From: Acidiphilium multivorum AIU301
GTDB lineage: Bacteria; Pseudomonadota; Alphaproteobacteria; Acetobacterales; Acetobacteraceae
Length of the DNA stretch: 64,000 nucleotides
Assembly: GCF_000202835.1 (NCBI RefSeq)
Contig: NC_015186.1
Coordinates: 1,922,001-1,986,000, forward strand
Direction of reading: 5' to 3'
The translations under genes were made by a program, and so were the position numbers. How positions within the stretch are numbered: position 1 is the stretch's first letter; each line of letters opens with the position of its first letter. Below are positions 20,444-29,543 of the stretch, piece by piece. A model generated the notes under the pieces. It did no database searches and had not been told where the DNA came from. It saw only the letters and a program-made list of their open reading frames with translations.

Positions 20444-22282
20444 ATGACGCCGCCCCGCCCCGGCGCTCTCGCCCGTGCCGACCGCGCGCTCGCCCGCGCG
20501 GTCGAGGCGGCGGCGGCGCTGCTGCTCGCCGCCGAGGTGCTGCTGCTCGGCGCGAGCATCCTGGCGCGCGCCTGCGGCATCGCGATGGTCTGGTCGGAGG
20601 AGCTGGAAGAACTCCTGTTCCTCTGGCTCGCCATGTTCGGCACGGTCATCGCGCTGCGCCGCGGCGGCCACATGCGCATGACCGCGCTCGTCGCCCGTCT
20701 CGGCCCCTCGTCCCGCGCCTTCGCCGAGGCCTTCGCGCTGGCGGCGATGGCCGGCTTCGCGCTGCTGCTCCTGCCGGACGCGATCGGCTTCGCCGCCCAG
20801 CAGGGCGCGATCCACACGCCGGCGCTCGGCCTGCCCGGCAGCCTGCGCACCGCCGCCCTGCCGGCCGGCTTCGGGCTGATCGTGCTGACCGCGCTGGTCC
20901 AGCTCCCGGCGCACCGCCTGCGCGACCTGCTGCTCGCCGCGATCGGCCTCGCCGCCGCCGGCCTGGCGCTGTCCGTCCTCGCCCCCTGGTTCGACGATAT
21001 CGGCAACTGGTCGCTCGTCGTCTTCTTCGTGCTGCTGCTCGGCGCGGGCGTTGCCGCCGGCGTGCCGATCGGTTTCGCCTTCGGCCTCGCCACCTTCGCC
21101 TATCTCGCCGATGCCGGCGGCATTCCGCTCTCGATCATGGTCGGCAAGATGCAGGAGGGCATGAGCTCGCTGATCCTGCTCGCGGTGCCGCTCTTCGTCT
21201 TCCTCGGCACGCTGATCGAGATGACCGGCATGGCCCGCGCGATGGTCGACAGCCTGGCCGCCCTGTTCGGCCATTTCCGCGGCGGGCTCAGCTATGTCCT
21301 GCTCGGCGCGATGTATATCGTCTCTGGCATTTCCGGCGCCAAGGCGGCGGACATGGCGGCGGTCGCCCCGGTGCTGTTCCCCGAGATGAAGCGCCGCGGC
21401 GTGCCGGAGGGCGAGCTGGTCTCGCTGCTCGCCGCCTCCGGCGCGATGAGCGAGACGATCCCGCCCAGCCTGGTGCTGATCATCATCGGCTCGGTCACCA
21501 GCGTCTCGATCGCCGCCCTCTTCGCCGGCGGCATGCTGCCGGCGCTCGTGCTGGCGATCGTCCTCGGCATCATCGCGCGGCGGAACGCGGGGCGCGATGG
21601 CCACGGTGCTGCGCCGCGCGCGCCCGTCCGGATCATGGCGCGGAATTTCGTCATCGCCCTGCCGGCGCTGGTCGTCCCCTTCCTGATCCGCTTCGCCGTC
21701 GCCGACGGCATCGCCACCGCGACCGAGGTGTCCACCATCGGCATTTTCTATTCGGCCCTGGTCGGCCTGCTCGTCTACCGCAAGTTCGACTGGCGCCGCC
21801 TCTGGCCGATGCTGGTGGACAGCGCATCGCTCTCCGGCGCGATCCTGTTCATCATCGGCACCGCGAGCTGCATGTCCTGGGCGCTCACCCAATCCGGCTT
21901 CGCGATGTCGCTGGGGGCGGCGATGCAGGCGGTGCCCGGCGGGCGCGACGGCTTCCTGCTCGCGTCCATCCTGGTCTTCATCGTGCTCGGCAGCGTTCTC
22001 GAGGGCATCCCCGCGATGGTGCTGTTCGGCCCGCTGCTGTTCCCGGTGGCGAGCCAGGCCGGCATCAACGAGGTGCACTACGCGATCGTGGTGATCCTCG
22101 CGATGGGGATCGGCCTGTTCGCCCCGCCCTTCGGCGTCGGCTACTACGCCGCCTGCGCGATCGGGCGGATCGACCCTGCCGCCGGCATGCGCCGCATCGT
22201 GCCCTATCTTGCCGCGCTGCTGGTCGGCCTGCTGATCGTCGCCTTCGTCCCGGCGATCACCACGGCCCTGCTCCCCCACTGA
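20444..22282 (+). CDS. dctM: TRAP transporter fused permease (DctQM)
   Basis: Start ATG 20444 gives 612 residues. The N-terminal ~180 residues are a four-helix DctQ module (VWSEELEELLFLWLAMFGTVIALRRGGHMRM is its hallmark; written here to show the WSEE and RRGGHM elements). The rest is the DctM 12-helix ion-coupled permease, with GVPIGFAFGLATF, VPLFVFLG, GAKAADMAAVAPVLFP and GLFAPPFGVGYY. Fusion of Q and M is common in alphaproteobacteria. It lies 13 bases after dctP and 27 bases before the SDR gene, so all three are probably one operon. Confidence 0.93.
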   Translation: MTPPRPGALARADRALARAVEAAAALLLAAEVLLLGASILARACGIAMVWSEELEELLFLWLAMFGTVIALRRGGHMRMTALVARLGPSSRAFAEAFALAAMAGFALLLLPDAIGFAAQQGAIHTPALGLPGSLRTAALPAGFGLIVLTALVQLPAHRLRDLLLAAIGLAAAGLALSVLAPWFDDIGNWSLVVFFVLLLGAGVAAGVPIGFAFGLATFAYLADAGGIPLSIMVGKMQEGMSSLILLAVPLFVFLGTLIEMTGMARAMVDSLAALFGHFRGGLSYVLLGAMYIVSGISGAKAADMAAVAPVLFPEMKRRGVPEGELVSLLAASGAMSETIPPSLVLIIIGSVTSVSIAALFAGGMLPALVLAIVLGIIARRNAGRDGHGAAPRAPVRIMARNFVIALPALVVPFLIRFAVADGIATATEVSTIGIFYSALVGLLVYRKFDWRRLWPMLVDSASLSGAILFIIGTASCMSWALTQSGFAMSLGAAMQAVPGGRDGFLLASILVFIVLGSVLEGIPAMVLFGPLLFPVASQAGINEVHYAIVVILAMGIGLFAPPFGVGYYAACAIGRIDPAAGMRRIVPYLAALLVGLLIVAFVPAITTALLPH

Positions 22283-22309
22283 CAGACTCGCCCCGACCGG
22301 AGACAAGCC

Positions 22310-23059
22310 ATGAGATTCGACAACAAGATCGCCATCGTCACCGGCGGGCTGTCCGGCATCGGCGCCGCCATCGCCGCCCGCCTCGCCGCCGAGGGCGCGA
22401 AGGTGATCGCCGCGGATATCGCGACCGACGCGGCAACGCTCGATGCCGCGCCCCCCATCGCCCCGCTGCGCGTGGACGTCGCCGATCCGGCGAGCGCCGC
22501 CGAACTCGTCGAGACCACCCGCGCCACCCATGGCCGGGTCGATATCCTGGTCCAGGCGGCCGGCATCGGCCATGACGTGCCGCTGCTGGAAACCACCCCC
22601 GAACTGTTCGACCGCATCATCGCGATCAACCTTCGCGGCACGTTCCTGGTCGCGCAGGCGGCGGCGCGGGCGATGGTCGCGCAGGGCGGCGGCGCGATCG
22701 TCAACATCGCCAGCGTGTCGGGCATGCGCGGCAATGTCGGCCGCACCGCCTACGGCGCCTCGAAGGGCGGCGTGGTGATCATGAGCCAGGTCATGGCGGT
22801 GGAACTCGCCACCGCCGGCGTGCGGGTGAACGTGATCGCCCCCGGCCCGGTGGACACGCCGCTGGTCGCGCGCATGCACGACGCCGAGATCCGCCGGATC
22901 TGGACCGACGCCGTGCCGATGCGCCGCTACGCGACGCCGGAGGAAATCGCCGGCGCCGCCGCCTTCCTCTGCTCGGAGGATGCCGGCTATGTCACCGGCC
23001 ACGTGCTCGCGGTCGATGGCGGCTTCCTCGGCACCGGCGTGCAGCGCCGGCCGCAGTAG
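22310..23059 (+). CDS. SDR-family NAD(P)-dependent oxidoreductase
   Basis: A 249-residue classical short-chain dehydrogenase. The cofactor loop TGGLSGIG is at residues 11-18, NIASVSG carries the catalytic Ser, and Tyr148-xxx-Lys152 sits in AYGASKGG. The acidic residue after strand 2 (AADIATD) suggests NAD(H) preference. The C-terminal AGYVTGHVLAVDGGF is standard. It follows the TRAP permease and probably oxidises a hydroxy acid brought in by it. ATG 22310 has CGGAG 12 bases upstream. Confidence 0.9.
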   Translation: MRFDNKIAIVTGGLSGIGAAIAARLAAEGAKVIAADIATDAATLDAAPPIAPLRVDVADPASAAELVETTRATHGRVDILVQAAGIGHDVPLLETTPELFDRIIAINLRGTFLVAQAAARAMVAQGGGAIVNIASVSGMRGNVGRTAYGASKGGVVIMSQVMAVELATAGVRVNVIAPGPVDTPLVARMHDAEIRRIWTDAVPMRRYATPEEIAGAAAFLCSEDAGYVTGHVLAVDGGFLGTGVQRRPQ

Positions 23060-23065
23060 GCCTTG

Positions 23066-23168
23066 GAGCACTTTCCGATCCATCCGGATCGGATGTAGTA
23101 CTCTATAATATTGATAATTAGAGCATCTTTATTCGATCAGATGACTCCATCTGATCGGATGATGCTCT
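23066..23168. repeat. Pair of AT-rich intergenic palindromic elements
   Basis: Element A (about 23066-23103) has CCGATCC/GGATCGG arms at 23075-23081 and 23086-23092. Element B (23120-23168) is a long hairpin: AGAGCATC (23120-23127) pairs with GATGCTCT (23161-23168), and inside it GATCAGATG (23135-23143) pairs with CATCTGATC (23148-23156) around ACTC. The spacer between them is TATAATATTGATAATTA-like. Similar GAGCA...GATCAGATG palindromes are dispersed in alphaproteobacterial genomes. It lies between convergent genes and may act as a terminator. The last two bases are part of the hemW stop codon. Confidence 0.8.
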
Positions 23169-24315
23169 AGCCGAGCAGCGCCGCCAGTAGCGAGTCGAGC
23201 CGCTTGCGGCCTTCATAGGTCGCGCTCACCCGCGCCGGCGTGACGTCGAGATAGCCCGCCTCGATCGCCTGCGCCGTCACATCGGGGTCGAGCATGTCCA
23301 TGAGATCGCGCCCGGTCCGCGCCGCGTAGGCGTCCCTGTCGATCCCCTCGGCCAGCCGCAGCCCCATCAGCAGCGCCTCGCGGGCGCGCTCGTCCGCGCC
23401 GATCTCGATTTCCTCGGTGCTGCCATGCCCCGCCGCCTCGACCCGGGCGGCCCATTCCTCCGGCGCGCGGTGCCGCCGGGTCGCGAGCAGTGTCTCGCCC
23501 AGGCTGATCCGCCCATGCGCGCCGGCGCCGATGCCGGCATAGTCGCGGTAGCGCCAGTAGGCGAGGTTGTGGCGCGACTCCTCGCCCGGCTTCGCGTAGT
23601 TCGAAATCTCGTAGGGGCCGAGGCCGAAGCGCGCCGCCTCCTCGGCGGTGGCGTCGTAAAGTGCCGCGGCATCGTCATCCTCGGGGAGCGCGAAATCGCC
23701 GCGGGCATGGGCGGTGGCGAATCGCGTGCCGGGCTCGATGGTGAGCTGGTAGAGCGAGAGATGATCGAGTCCGACGGCGAGGGCGGCGCCGAGTTCGGCG
23801 CGCCAGGCGGCGAGCGTCTGGCCCGGCCGGGCATAGATCAGGTCGAAGGACAGGCGCGGGAAGATGGCCCGGCCGAGTTCCACCGCGGCCATCGCCTCGG
23901 CCGCGCCATGCTCGCGGCCGAGAAAGCGCAGCGCGTCGTCGTTCAGGCTCTGCACGCCGATCGAGACGCGGTTGACGCCGGCCTCGCGATAGGCGCGGAA
24001 CCGCCCGGCCTCGATGCTGGTGGGGTTGGCTTCGAGCGTGATCTCGAGATCGGGCGCCGGCGCGAACAGGCGGCAGGACCGCGCGATCAGTGCCGAGACG
24101 CTTTCGGGCGCCATCAGGCTCGGCGTGCCGCCGCCGAAGAAGATCGAGGTCAGGCGGCGCGGACCGAGGCGGGCGGCCTCGAAGTCGAGTTCGGCGAGGA
24201 GTGCGGCGACGATCCGCCGCTCCGGGATCCGCTCGCGGACATGGGAGTTGAAGTCGCAATAGGGGCATTTGGCCTTGCAGAACGGCCAGTGGATATAAAG
24301 GGCGAGCGGCGTCAT
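23167..24315 (-). CDS. hemW: Radical SAM heme chaperone HemW
   Basis: A 382-residue radical SAM protein. The cluster motif is Cys13-xxx-Cys17-xx-Cys20 ([15 protein letters not shown]), followed by [10 protein letters not shown] and the SAM-contacting [20 protein letters not shown]. The family is related to the coproporphyrinogen dehydrogenase HemN but lacks its N-terminal extra Cys and usually transfers heme. The end of the protein holds the HemW winged C-terminus. It is divergent from rpsB (201-base gap), and its TAG stop lies inside the palindromic repeat. Confidence 0.92.
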   Translation of the reverse strand: MTPLALYIHWPFCKAKCPYCDFNSHVRERIPERRIVAALLAELDFEAARLGPRRLTSIFFGGGTPSLMAPESVSALIARSCRLFAPAPDLEITLEANPTSIEAGRFRAYREAGVNRVSIGVQSLNDDALRFLGREHGAAEAMAAVELGRAIFPRLSFDLIYARPGQTLAAWRAELGAALAVGLDHLSLYQLTIEPGTRFATAHARGDFALPEDDDAAALYDATAEEAARFGLGPYEISNYAKPGEESRHNLAYWRYRDYAGIGAGAHGRISLGETLLATRRHRAPEEWAARVEAAGHGSTEEIEIGADERAREALLMGLRLAEGIDRDAYAARTGRDLMDMLDPDVTAQAIEAGYLDVTPARVSATYEGRKRLDSLLAALLG

Positions 24316-24516
24316 GCCCGGCGTCTAGCACGTCTTGCGCCGGAGGCCGATCTGGGCCATATCGCCCCGATCGGCACGCCTTCGGGCGAAGTTGCCGACA
24401 ATTCGCACACGAAGCGCCTTATCCAGCGCGCTGGTTCCGGTGCCGCAAGGCTCGGCTTCGTGGAGGTTCAACCGGATGGCCGCCTGCCCGGCGGCCCCAG
24501 ACAAGGATACCAGATC

Positions 24517-25287
24517 ATGGCGATGCCAGACGTCTCCCTGCGCCAGCTGCTCGAAGCCGGCGTGCATTTCGGCCACAACACCCGCCGCTGGAACCCGCGC
24601 ATGGCGCCGTTCCTGTTCGGCGTGCGCAACCAGGTCCACATCATCGACCTGCAGCAGACCGTGCCGATGCTCGAGCGCGCGCTGCGCGAGATCCGCAACG
24701 TCACCGCCGGCGGCGGGCGCGTGCTGTTCGTCGGCACCAAGCGGGCGGCGGCCGAGCATGTGGCCGATGCGGCGAAGCGCTGCGGCCAGTATTATGTCAA
24801 TCACCGCTGGCTCGGCGGCATGCTGACCAACTGGAAGACCATCACCAACTCGATCCGCAAGCTGCGGCAGATGGAAGAGACGCTGGCCGGCGATGGCCAG
24901 GGCCTGACCAAGAAGGAAATGCTGAACCTCATGCGCGAGCGCGACAAGCTCGACCGCGCGCTGGGCGGCATCAAGGAAATGGGCGGCCTGCCGGACATCC
25001 TGTTCATCATCGACACGAACAAGGAGAAGCTCGCGGTCGAGGAAGCCAACAAGCTCGGCATTCCGGTCGTCGCGGTGCTCGACTCGAACTCGAACCCCGA
25101 GGGTGTCACCTATCCGATCCCCGGCAATGACGACGCGATCCGCGCGATCACGCTGTATTGCGACCTGGTCGCGAACGCGGTGCTCGACGGGATCAGCGCC
25201 GAGATGGCGGCTTCCGGCGCGGATATCGGCGCGCTGGAAGAACTGCCGGCCGAGGCGGTGGACGAGGACGCCGAAGCGCAGGCCTGA
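24517..25287 (+). CDS. rpsB: 30S ribosomal protein S2
   Basis: 256 residues from ATG 24517 (an alternative ATG is 6 bases further). AAGGA lies 10 bases upstream. Family signatures are clear: [19 protein letters not shown], the [13 protein letters not shown] block and [27 protein letters not shown] (given here only by its start and end). The C-terminal tail is acidic and Ala-rich. It is followed by tsf after a 72-base spacer with a strong hairpin. Confidence 0.98.
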   Translation: MAMPDVSLRQLLEAGVHFGHNTRRWNPRMAPFLFGVRNQVHIIDLQQTVPMLERALREIRNVTAGGGRVLFVGTKRAAAEHVADAAKRCGQYYVNHRWLGGMLTNWKTITNSIRKLRQMEETLAGDGQGLTKKEMLNLMRERDKLDRALGGIKEMGGLPDILFIIDTNKEKLAVEEANKLGIPVVAVLDSNSNPEGVTYPIPGNDDAIRAITLYCDLVANAVLDGISAEMAASGADIGALEELPAEAVDEDAEAQA

Positions 25288-25306
25288 GCCGCACGCGGGA
25301 CGAATT

Positions 25307-25331
25307 CCGGACCCGCCCCTGGCGGGTCCGG
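25307..25331 (+). terminator. 11-bp hairpin between rpsB and tsf (partial terminator or attenuator)
   Basis: CCGGACCCGCC (25307-25317) pairs perfectly with GGCGGGTCCGG (25321-25331) around CCT. An imperfect T-rich run (CCGTATTCATTTTC) follows, then the tsf ribosome-binding site GAGGAG. A leaky terminator here would set the S2 to EF-Ts ratio. Confidence 0.6.
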
Positions 25332-25359
25332 CCGTATTCATTTTCTGAGGAGAACTCCC

Positions 25360-26265
25360 ATGGCCGATATCACCGGCGCGATGGTCAAGGATCTGCGTGA
25401 GAAGACCGGCGCGGGCATGATGGATTGCAAGAAGGCGCTGGTCGAGACCGACGGCGACATGGAAGCCGCGGTCGACTGGCTGCGCAAGAAGGGTCTTGCC
25501 GCGGCGGCGAAGAAGTCGGGGCGGACCGCGGCGGAAGGGCTGGTCGGTGTCGCCCATGAGGGCAACAGGGCGTCGATGGTCGAGGTGAATGCCGAGACCG
25601 ACTTCGTGGCGCGGAACGAGGCGTTCCAGAATTTCGTCGAGACGGTGGCGAAGCTGGCGCTGACCGTGGGCGAGGATGTCGAGGCGCTGAAGGCGGCGGC
25701 CTTTCCGGGCAAGTCGCACAGCGTTGCGGACGAGCTGGTGAGCCTGGTGGCCACCGTCGGCGAGAACATGTCGATCCGGCGGGCCGCGGTGGTCGAGGTG
25801 AAGGACGGCGTTGCCGCGTCATACGTGCATGGCGCGCTGAAGCCGGGGCTCGGCAAGATCGGCGTGCTGGTGGCGCTGGAAGGCAAGGCCGACGAGGCGC
25901 TGAGCACGCTGGGGCGGCAGATCGGCATGCATGTCGCGGCGACGCGGCCGGATGCGCTGAGCATCGCCGATGTCGATCCGTCGGCGCTGGAGCGCGAGAA
26001 GGCGGTGCTGGCCGAGCAGGCGCGCGCCTCCGGCAAGCCGGAAGCGATCATCGAGAAGATGGTCGAGGGCCGGGTGAAGAAGTTCTACGAGGACGTGGTG
26101 CTGCTGGAGCAGACCTGGGTGCACGACGGCGAAAGCAAGGTGCAGAAGATCGTCCAGAGCGCCGGGGCGACCCTGACCCGTTTCGTGCGGTTCACCCTCG
26201 GCGAGGGGATCGAGAAGGAAGCCACCGACTTCGCGGCGGAGGTCGCGGCGGCGGCGGGCGGCTGA
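25360..26265 (+). CDS. tsf: Elongation factor Ts
   Basis: A 301-residue nucleotide exchange factor for EF-Tu. It has the N-terminal UBA-like domain ([19 protein letters not shown]), the core motif [13 protein letters not shown] and the dimerisation region. ATG 25360 has GAGGAG upstream. Unlike most bacteria, pyrH and frr do not follow; the next gene is on the opposite strand and overlaps the tsf 3' end. Confidence 0.98.
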
Positions 26266-26821
26266 TATTTTGCTCCGCTCCGCCGCGCGGTGACGCGGGG
26301 CGGGCGAAAAAGCCTGGAGACGGCGGCGCGGGGTTCGCGCCGCCGTTTTCGTTTTTGGGCGGTGCGGGTTCGGCCGCCGGCGGTCGGGGCCTCGGGCGGC
26401 GCGGGCGGCGGAGCGCCGGCGGCAACGGAATGCCGAGCGTGTGGCAGAGCGGGCGCAGGGCGCGGCCGGTGGCCGGGCGGGATTCGATGGCCGCCTGCAT
26501 GTCGGGTTCGGCGAGGAGCGCGCGGAGCTGGGCGCGGGCGGCGGCCGCGCCGGGGATGAGGTTGAGCAGCCAGGCGTAGCGGCGCGGCAGGGTTTTACGC
26601 GCGCGGGGGCGGGGCGTGGACGGCGCGAGGCGGCGCGGGCGCGGGCGGGATGCGAGATGGGCGGCGAAGCGGGCCACGAAAAACCGCAGGCGGGCGCAGA
26701 CGAGGATGATGAACGGCCCGGCGAGGCCGCGGGCGAGGCCCTCGGCCGCGACGACGCAATACAACCCGTCAAGGATGCGGGCGAGACGCTCGGCCGGGGT
26801 TGCGGGGCTGCACGCGGTCAT
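26192..26821 (-). CDS. Hypothetical protein, Arg/Pro-rich
   Basis: 209 residues from ATG 26821. I do not know a function. The N-terminal part is the most protein-like: [16 protein letters not shown], a hydrophobic stretch [20 protein letters not shown], and a possible second segment around [21 protein letters not shown] recall similar RILDGLCR-type proteins in Acetobacteraceae, but cannot verify this here. The last 60 residues are low-complexity Arg/Pro and overlap the tsf 3' end antisense by 74 bases, so the true stop or start may be different. Real gene status is moderately likely. Confidence 0.5.
26268..26284. repeat. 17-bp direct repeat, copy 1
   Basis: TTTTGCTCCGCTCCGCC occurs here and again at 26865-26881, bracketing the hypothetical gene. 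It begins two bases after the tsf stop. Confidence 0.7.
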
Positions 26822-26864
26822 GGACCAGTATGGACCATGAAGGCCGGGGGGTGGGCAAGCGGGC

Positions 26865-26881
26865 TTTTGCTCCGCTCCGCC
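26865..26881. repeat. 17-bp direct repeat, copy 2
   Basis: Identical in sequence and orientation to 26268-26284. Both copies lie outside the well-supported part of the intervening gene. Confidence 0.7.
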
Positions 26882-26900
26882 TTGCTCCCCCCTGCCCTGC

Positions 26901-26924
26901 CCCGCCCGGCCCCGGCCGGGCGGG
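26901..26924. terminator. GC-only hairpin downstream of the chemotaxis gene
   Basis: CCCGCCCGGCC (26901-26911) and GGCCGGGCGGG (26914-26924) are perfect inverted arms with only CC between them, so the stem closes at about 10 bp. It lies 16 bases past the stop of the minus-strand chemotaxis gene. No U-run is present. Confidence 0.35.
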
Positions 26925-26939
26925 ATCGGGCCTGTCGGG

Positions 26940-28724
26940 TCAGGCGGGTTCGGCGACGCGGCGCGCGCGGCGCGGCGGGGTGCGGGCCGGGGCGATGGGG
27001 GCGGATGCTGTCGGTGCGGCGTGGGCGGATGCCGTGTGGGCGGTTGCGGCGGGTGCCGCGTAGGCGGGTGCGGCGTGGGCGGTGCGGAAGCCGGAGACGC
27101 GGCCGGCGAGGCGGCTGATTTCCTCGCGCAGGGAGTGGGTGGCGGCGGAGGTCTGTTCGACCATGGCGGCGTTCTGCTGGACGGCCTGGTTCATCTGGCC
27201 GGTGGCGGCGTTGATTTCGGCGAGGCTGCCGGCCTGTTCGGCGGCGGCGGTGGCGATTTCGCCGACGAGGCCGTGCAGGTCGGTGACGTGGCCGAGGATG
27301 GTATCCAGCGCCGTGCCGGTTTCGCCGACGAGGCGGACGCCGTTGCCGACCTGTTCGGAGGAGCGGGCGATGAGCAGCTTGATGGATTTGGCGGCATCGG
27401 CGGAGCGGTGCGCGAGGGCGCGGACCTCGGAGGCGACGACGGCGAAGCCGCGCCCGGCATCGCCGGCGCGGGCGGCCTCGACCCCGGCGTTGAGGGCGAG
27501 GAGGTTGGTCTGGAAGGCCATTTCGTCGATCAGGCCGATGATCTGGTCGATTTCGCGGGCGGAGGTTTCGATGCGGTTCATGGCGACCACGGCCTCGCCG
27601 ACGATGGCGTGGGACTTGCGGGCGGCGTTGTTGGTGGCGTCGACGGCGCTGGCGGCCTTGGAGGCGTTGTCGGCGGTGCGGCGGATGCCGGTGGTGACGC
27701 TGTCGAGCACGGAGGAGGTTTCCTCCAGGGTGGAGGCCTGCTGTTCGGTGCGGCGGGCGAGATCCTCGGCGGCTTCGGCGATTTCGGCGACGCCGAGATT
27801 GATTTCGTCGGTGCTCTGGCGGACGCCGTTGACGCTTTCGGCGAGGCGGCTGGCGGCGGTGTTGAAGTCGATGCGGAGCTTGTCGAGCGAGGGGATCAGC
27901 TGGCGGTCGACGGAGGCGGTGAGATCGCCTTCGGAGACGCGTTCGAGGGCGTCGCCGACGACGTTCACCTCGGCCATGCGTTCGGTGAGGTCGACCGCGA
28001 ACTTGACGACCTTCGTGACCTTGCCCTCGGCGTCGTAGACCGGGTTGTAGGTGGCCTGGAGCCAGACGTGGCGGCCGCCCTTGGCGACGCGCTCGAACTC
28101 GGCGGAGAGAAATTCGCCCTGGCGCAGGCGTTCCCAGAAGGCCTGGTATTCGCGGCTGGCGGCGTAGCCATCGATCGCGAAGAGGCTGTGCTGGCGGCCC
28201 ACGACCTCGTCGCGCGCGTAGCCCATGAGGTGGAGGAAATTGTCGTTGGCTTCGAGGATGGTGCCGTCGAGCGCGAACTTGATGACGGCCTGGGAGCGCT
28301 CGATGGCGTTGAGGATGCTTTCGTTTTCGGCGGCGGCCCGTTTCTCGGCGGTGATGTCGAGGGCGACCTTCACCACCTTGGCGACCTTGCCGGCGCGGTT
28401 GCGGACGGGGACATAGGAGGCGCGGAGCCAGACATCGCCGCCGGACTTGGCGATGCGGCGGAACTCGCCGGAGCAGAAGGCGCCGCCGCGCAGGCGCTGC
28501 CAGAACTCGCCGTAGGCGGCGGCATCGCGTTCCTCGGCGGAGAGAAAGATGCGGTGATGGCGGCCGGCGATTTCGCCGATGCGGTAGCCCACCAACTGAA
28601 GAAAATTGTCGTTGGCATCAGTAATCGTGCCGTCGGGGGCAAAGCTGATGATGCCGAAGGAGTCCCCAAGTGCGTCGAATGTTCGAGAATTATCTAAAAT
28701 TTGACGCATATTGCCAATCGTCAT
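26940..28724 (-). CDS. Soluble methyl-accepting chemotaxis protein with two PAS domains
   Basis: 594 residues, with no transmembrane helix, so it is a cytoplasmic transducer. PAS 1 (about residues 14-125) and PAS 2 (about 137-248) are near copies of each other, with shared phrases such as [12 protein letters not shown] / [12 protein letters not shown] and the PAC segment [14 protein letters not shown] / [13 protein letters not shown]. This pattern suits heme or flavin-type redox or oxygen sensing, but the ligand is not provable. A short linker leads to the MCP signalling domain, with the hairpin tip [20 protein letters not shown]. The tail after residue 545 is an Ala/Pro/His-rich repeat. GGAG lies 9 bases upstream of ATG 28724. 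No che genes are nearby. Confidence 0.93.
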   Translation of the reverse strand: MTIGNMRQILDNSRTFDALGDSFGIISFAPDGTITDANDNFLQLVGYRIGEIAGRHHRIFLSAEERDAAAYGEFWQRLRGGAFCSGEFRRIAKSGGDVWLRASYVPVRNRAGKVAKVVKVALDITAEKRAAAENESILNAIERSQAVIKFALDGTILEANDNFLHLMGYARDEVVGRQHSLFAIDGYAASREYQAFWERLRQGEFLSAEFERVAKGGRHVWLQATYNPVYDAEGKVTKVVKFAVDLTERMAEVNVVGDALERVSEGDLTASVDRQLIPSLDKLRIDFNTAASRLAESVNGVRQSTDEINLGVAEIAEAAEDLARRTEQQASTLEETSSVLDSVTTGIRRTADNASKAASAVDATNNAARKSHAIVGEAVVAMNRIETSAREIDQIIGLIDEMAFQTNLLALNAGVEAARAGDAGRGFAVVASEVRALAHRSADAAKSIKLLIARSSEQVGNGVRLVGETGTALDTILGHVTDLHGLVGEIATAAAEQAGSLAEINAATGQMNQAVQQNAAMVEQTSAATHSLREEISRLAGRVSGFRTAHAAPAYAAPAATAHTASAHAAPTASAPIAPARTPPRRARRVAEPA

Positions 28725-28825
28725 GTATCGGACTCCGTGTTGACTTGGTCTGTTCTTGTTTGTTGCGGGTCTATGCCGGTTTTCTTAACAGGTTCTTGCG
28801 CCAGTCCGTGTTTTTTCGCCGCCTG

Positions 28826-28864
28826 CCATACGGCGCGGGCATGGTGGCGCGATTCCGCTTCGGG
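28826..28864. repeat. 39-bp perfect direct repeat, copy 1
   Basis: Starts CCATACGGCGCGGGCATGGT and ends GATTCCGCTTCGGG. The same 39 bases recur at 29444-29482 in the same orientation, 618 bases apart, bracketing the GFA-family gene. Both lie in gaps between genes. Confidence 0.9.
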
Positions 28865-28917
28865 TCGGGCGGCGGGCGGGTTAGGGTTGCGGGGTGACGA
28901 CGCCGGAGGGTGGTTCG

Positions 28918-29319
28918 ATGGAGGCAATGGAGATTGCGGGCGGGTGCCATTGCGGGGCGGTGCGGTATGTGATCGGCGGGCGGCCCCGGCGGCATTCGCT
29001 GTGTTTCTGCGCCGATTGCCGGCGCTGCGCGGGGGCGCCGGTGGTGGGCTGGGCGGTGGTGGACGAGGGTATGCTCCGGGTCAGCGGCGAGGTCGCGGTC
29101 TATCGCTCCTCCGGCGACGTGGAGCGCTCGTTCTGCCCGAGATGCGGCGCGGGACTGTTCTACCGGAGCCAAAAGCTGTTTCCGGGGAGCGTGGACGTGC
29201 AGACGGGCACGTTCGACGACCCCGAGATTTTGCCCCCGACCGAGGCGATCCAGCTGGCGGAAGCACCGTCATGGATGGCAGGGATTGGGGATTTGCCGAA
29301 GCATTGGCGGTGGCCGTAA
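28918..29319 (+). CDS. GFA-family (glutathione-dependent formaldehyde-activating-like) zinc protein
   Basis: I prefer ATG 28918, which has GGAGGG seven bases upstream; a GTG at 28894 would add 8 residues. The product has 133 residues with the family's zinc ligands: CHCGAVRY, CFCADCRRC and SFCPRCGAGLFY. Members are carbon-sulfur lyase-like or of unknown function; the glutathione-formaldehyde role is proven for only a few, so no pathway should be assumed. It is a single-gene unit flanked by identical 39-bp repeats, which suggests insertion or duplication of the segment. Confidence 0.85.
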   Translation: MEAMEIAGGCHCGAVRYVIGGRPRRHSLCFCADCRRCAGAPVVGWAVVDEGMLRVSGEVAVYRSSGDVERSFCPRCGAGLFYRSQKLFPGSVDVQTGTFDDPEILPPTEAIQLAEAPSWMAGIGDLPKHWRWP

Positions 29320-29443
29320 ACGGCGATCCCGAGGGCCCGAACGCCGACTGAACCCTGCTGGCCGGCTGCCCGAGGATGGACGCGGGTCCGGAGCGTGCGA
29401 TCGGCGCGAGGGGCGGTGCCGGTCCCGAGGGCTAAGCGGGCGA

Positions 29444-29482
29444 CCATACGGCGCGGGCATGGTGGCGCGATTCCGCTTCGGG
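29444..29482. repeat. 39-bp perfect direct repeat, copy 2
   Basis: Identical to 28826-28864. It ends 61 bases before the next gene; the bases after it turn abruptly AT-rich (CTTTATTTCGATTTCGTTTG). Confidence 0.9.
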
Positions 29483-29543
29483 GCTTTATTTCGATTTCGT
29501 TTGGGTGCGATAGTCGGAGCCGGTTGTTAACGGGTGGGCCAAG

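Noticed and set aside
20303-23083. Long minus-strand frame across the TRAP permease and SDR genes
   Set aside because: Antisense, Asp/Gly/Arg/His-rich, no domain, and contradicted by the two conserved genes it overlaps.
23060-24516. Replication origin at the skew switch
   Set aside because: No cluster of DnaA boxes, dnaA, parAB or other origin-linked genes is seen, and gene orientation does not diverge from here. Only one poor match (TTATCCAGC near 24419) was found.
26268-26881. Insertion sequence between the 17-bp direct repeats
   Set aside because: No transposase, no terminal inverted repeats; the enclosed gene is not of a transposase family.
27021-28697. Gly/Asp/Val-rich plus-strand frame opposite the chemotaxis gene
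   Set aside because: Composition typical of the reverse of an Ala/Ser-rich coiled coil; no start signal or domain.
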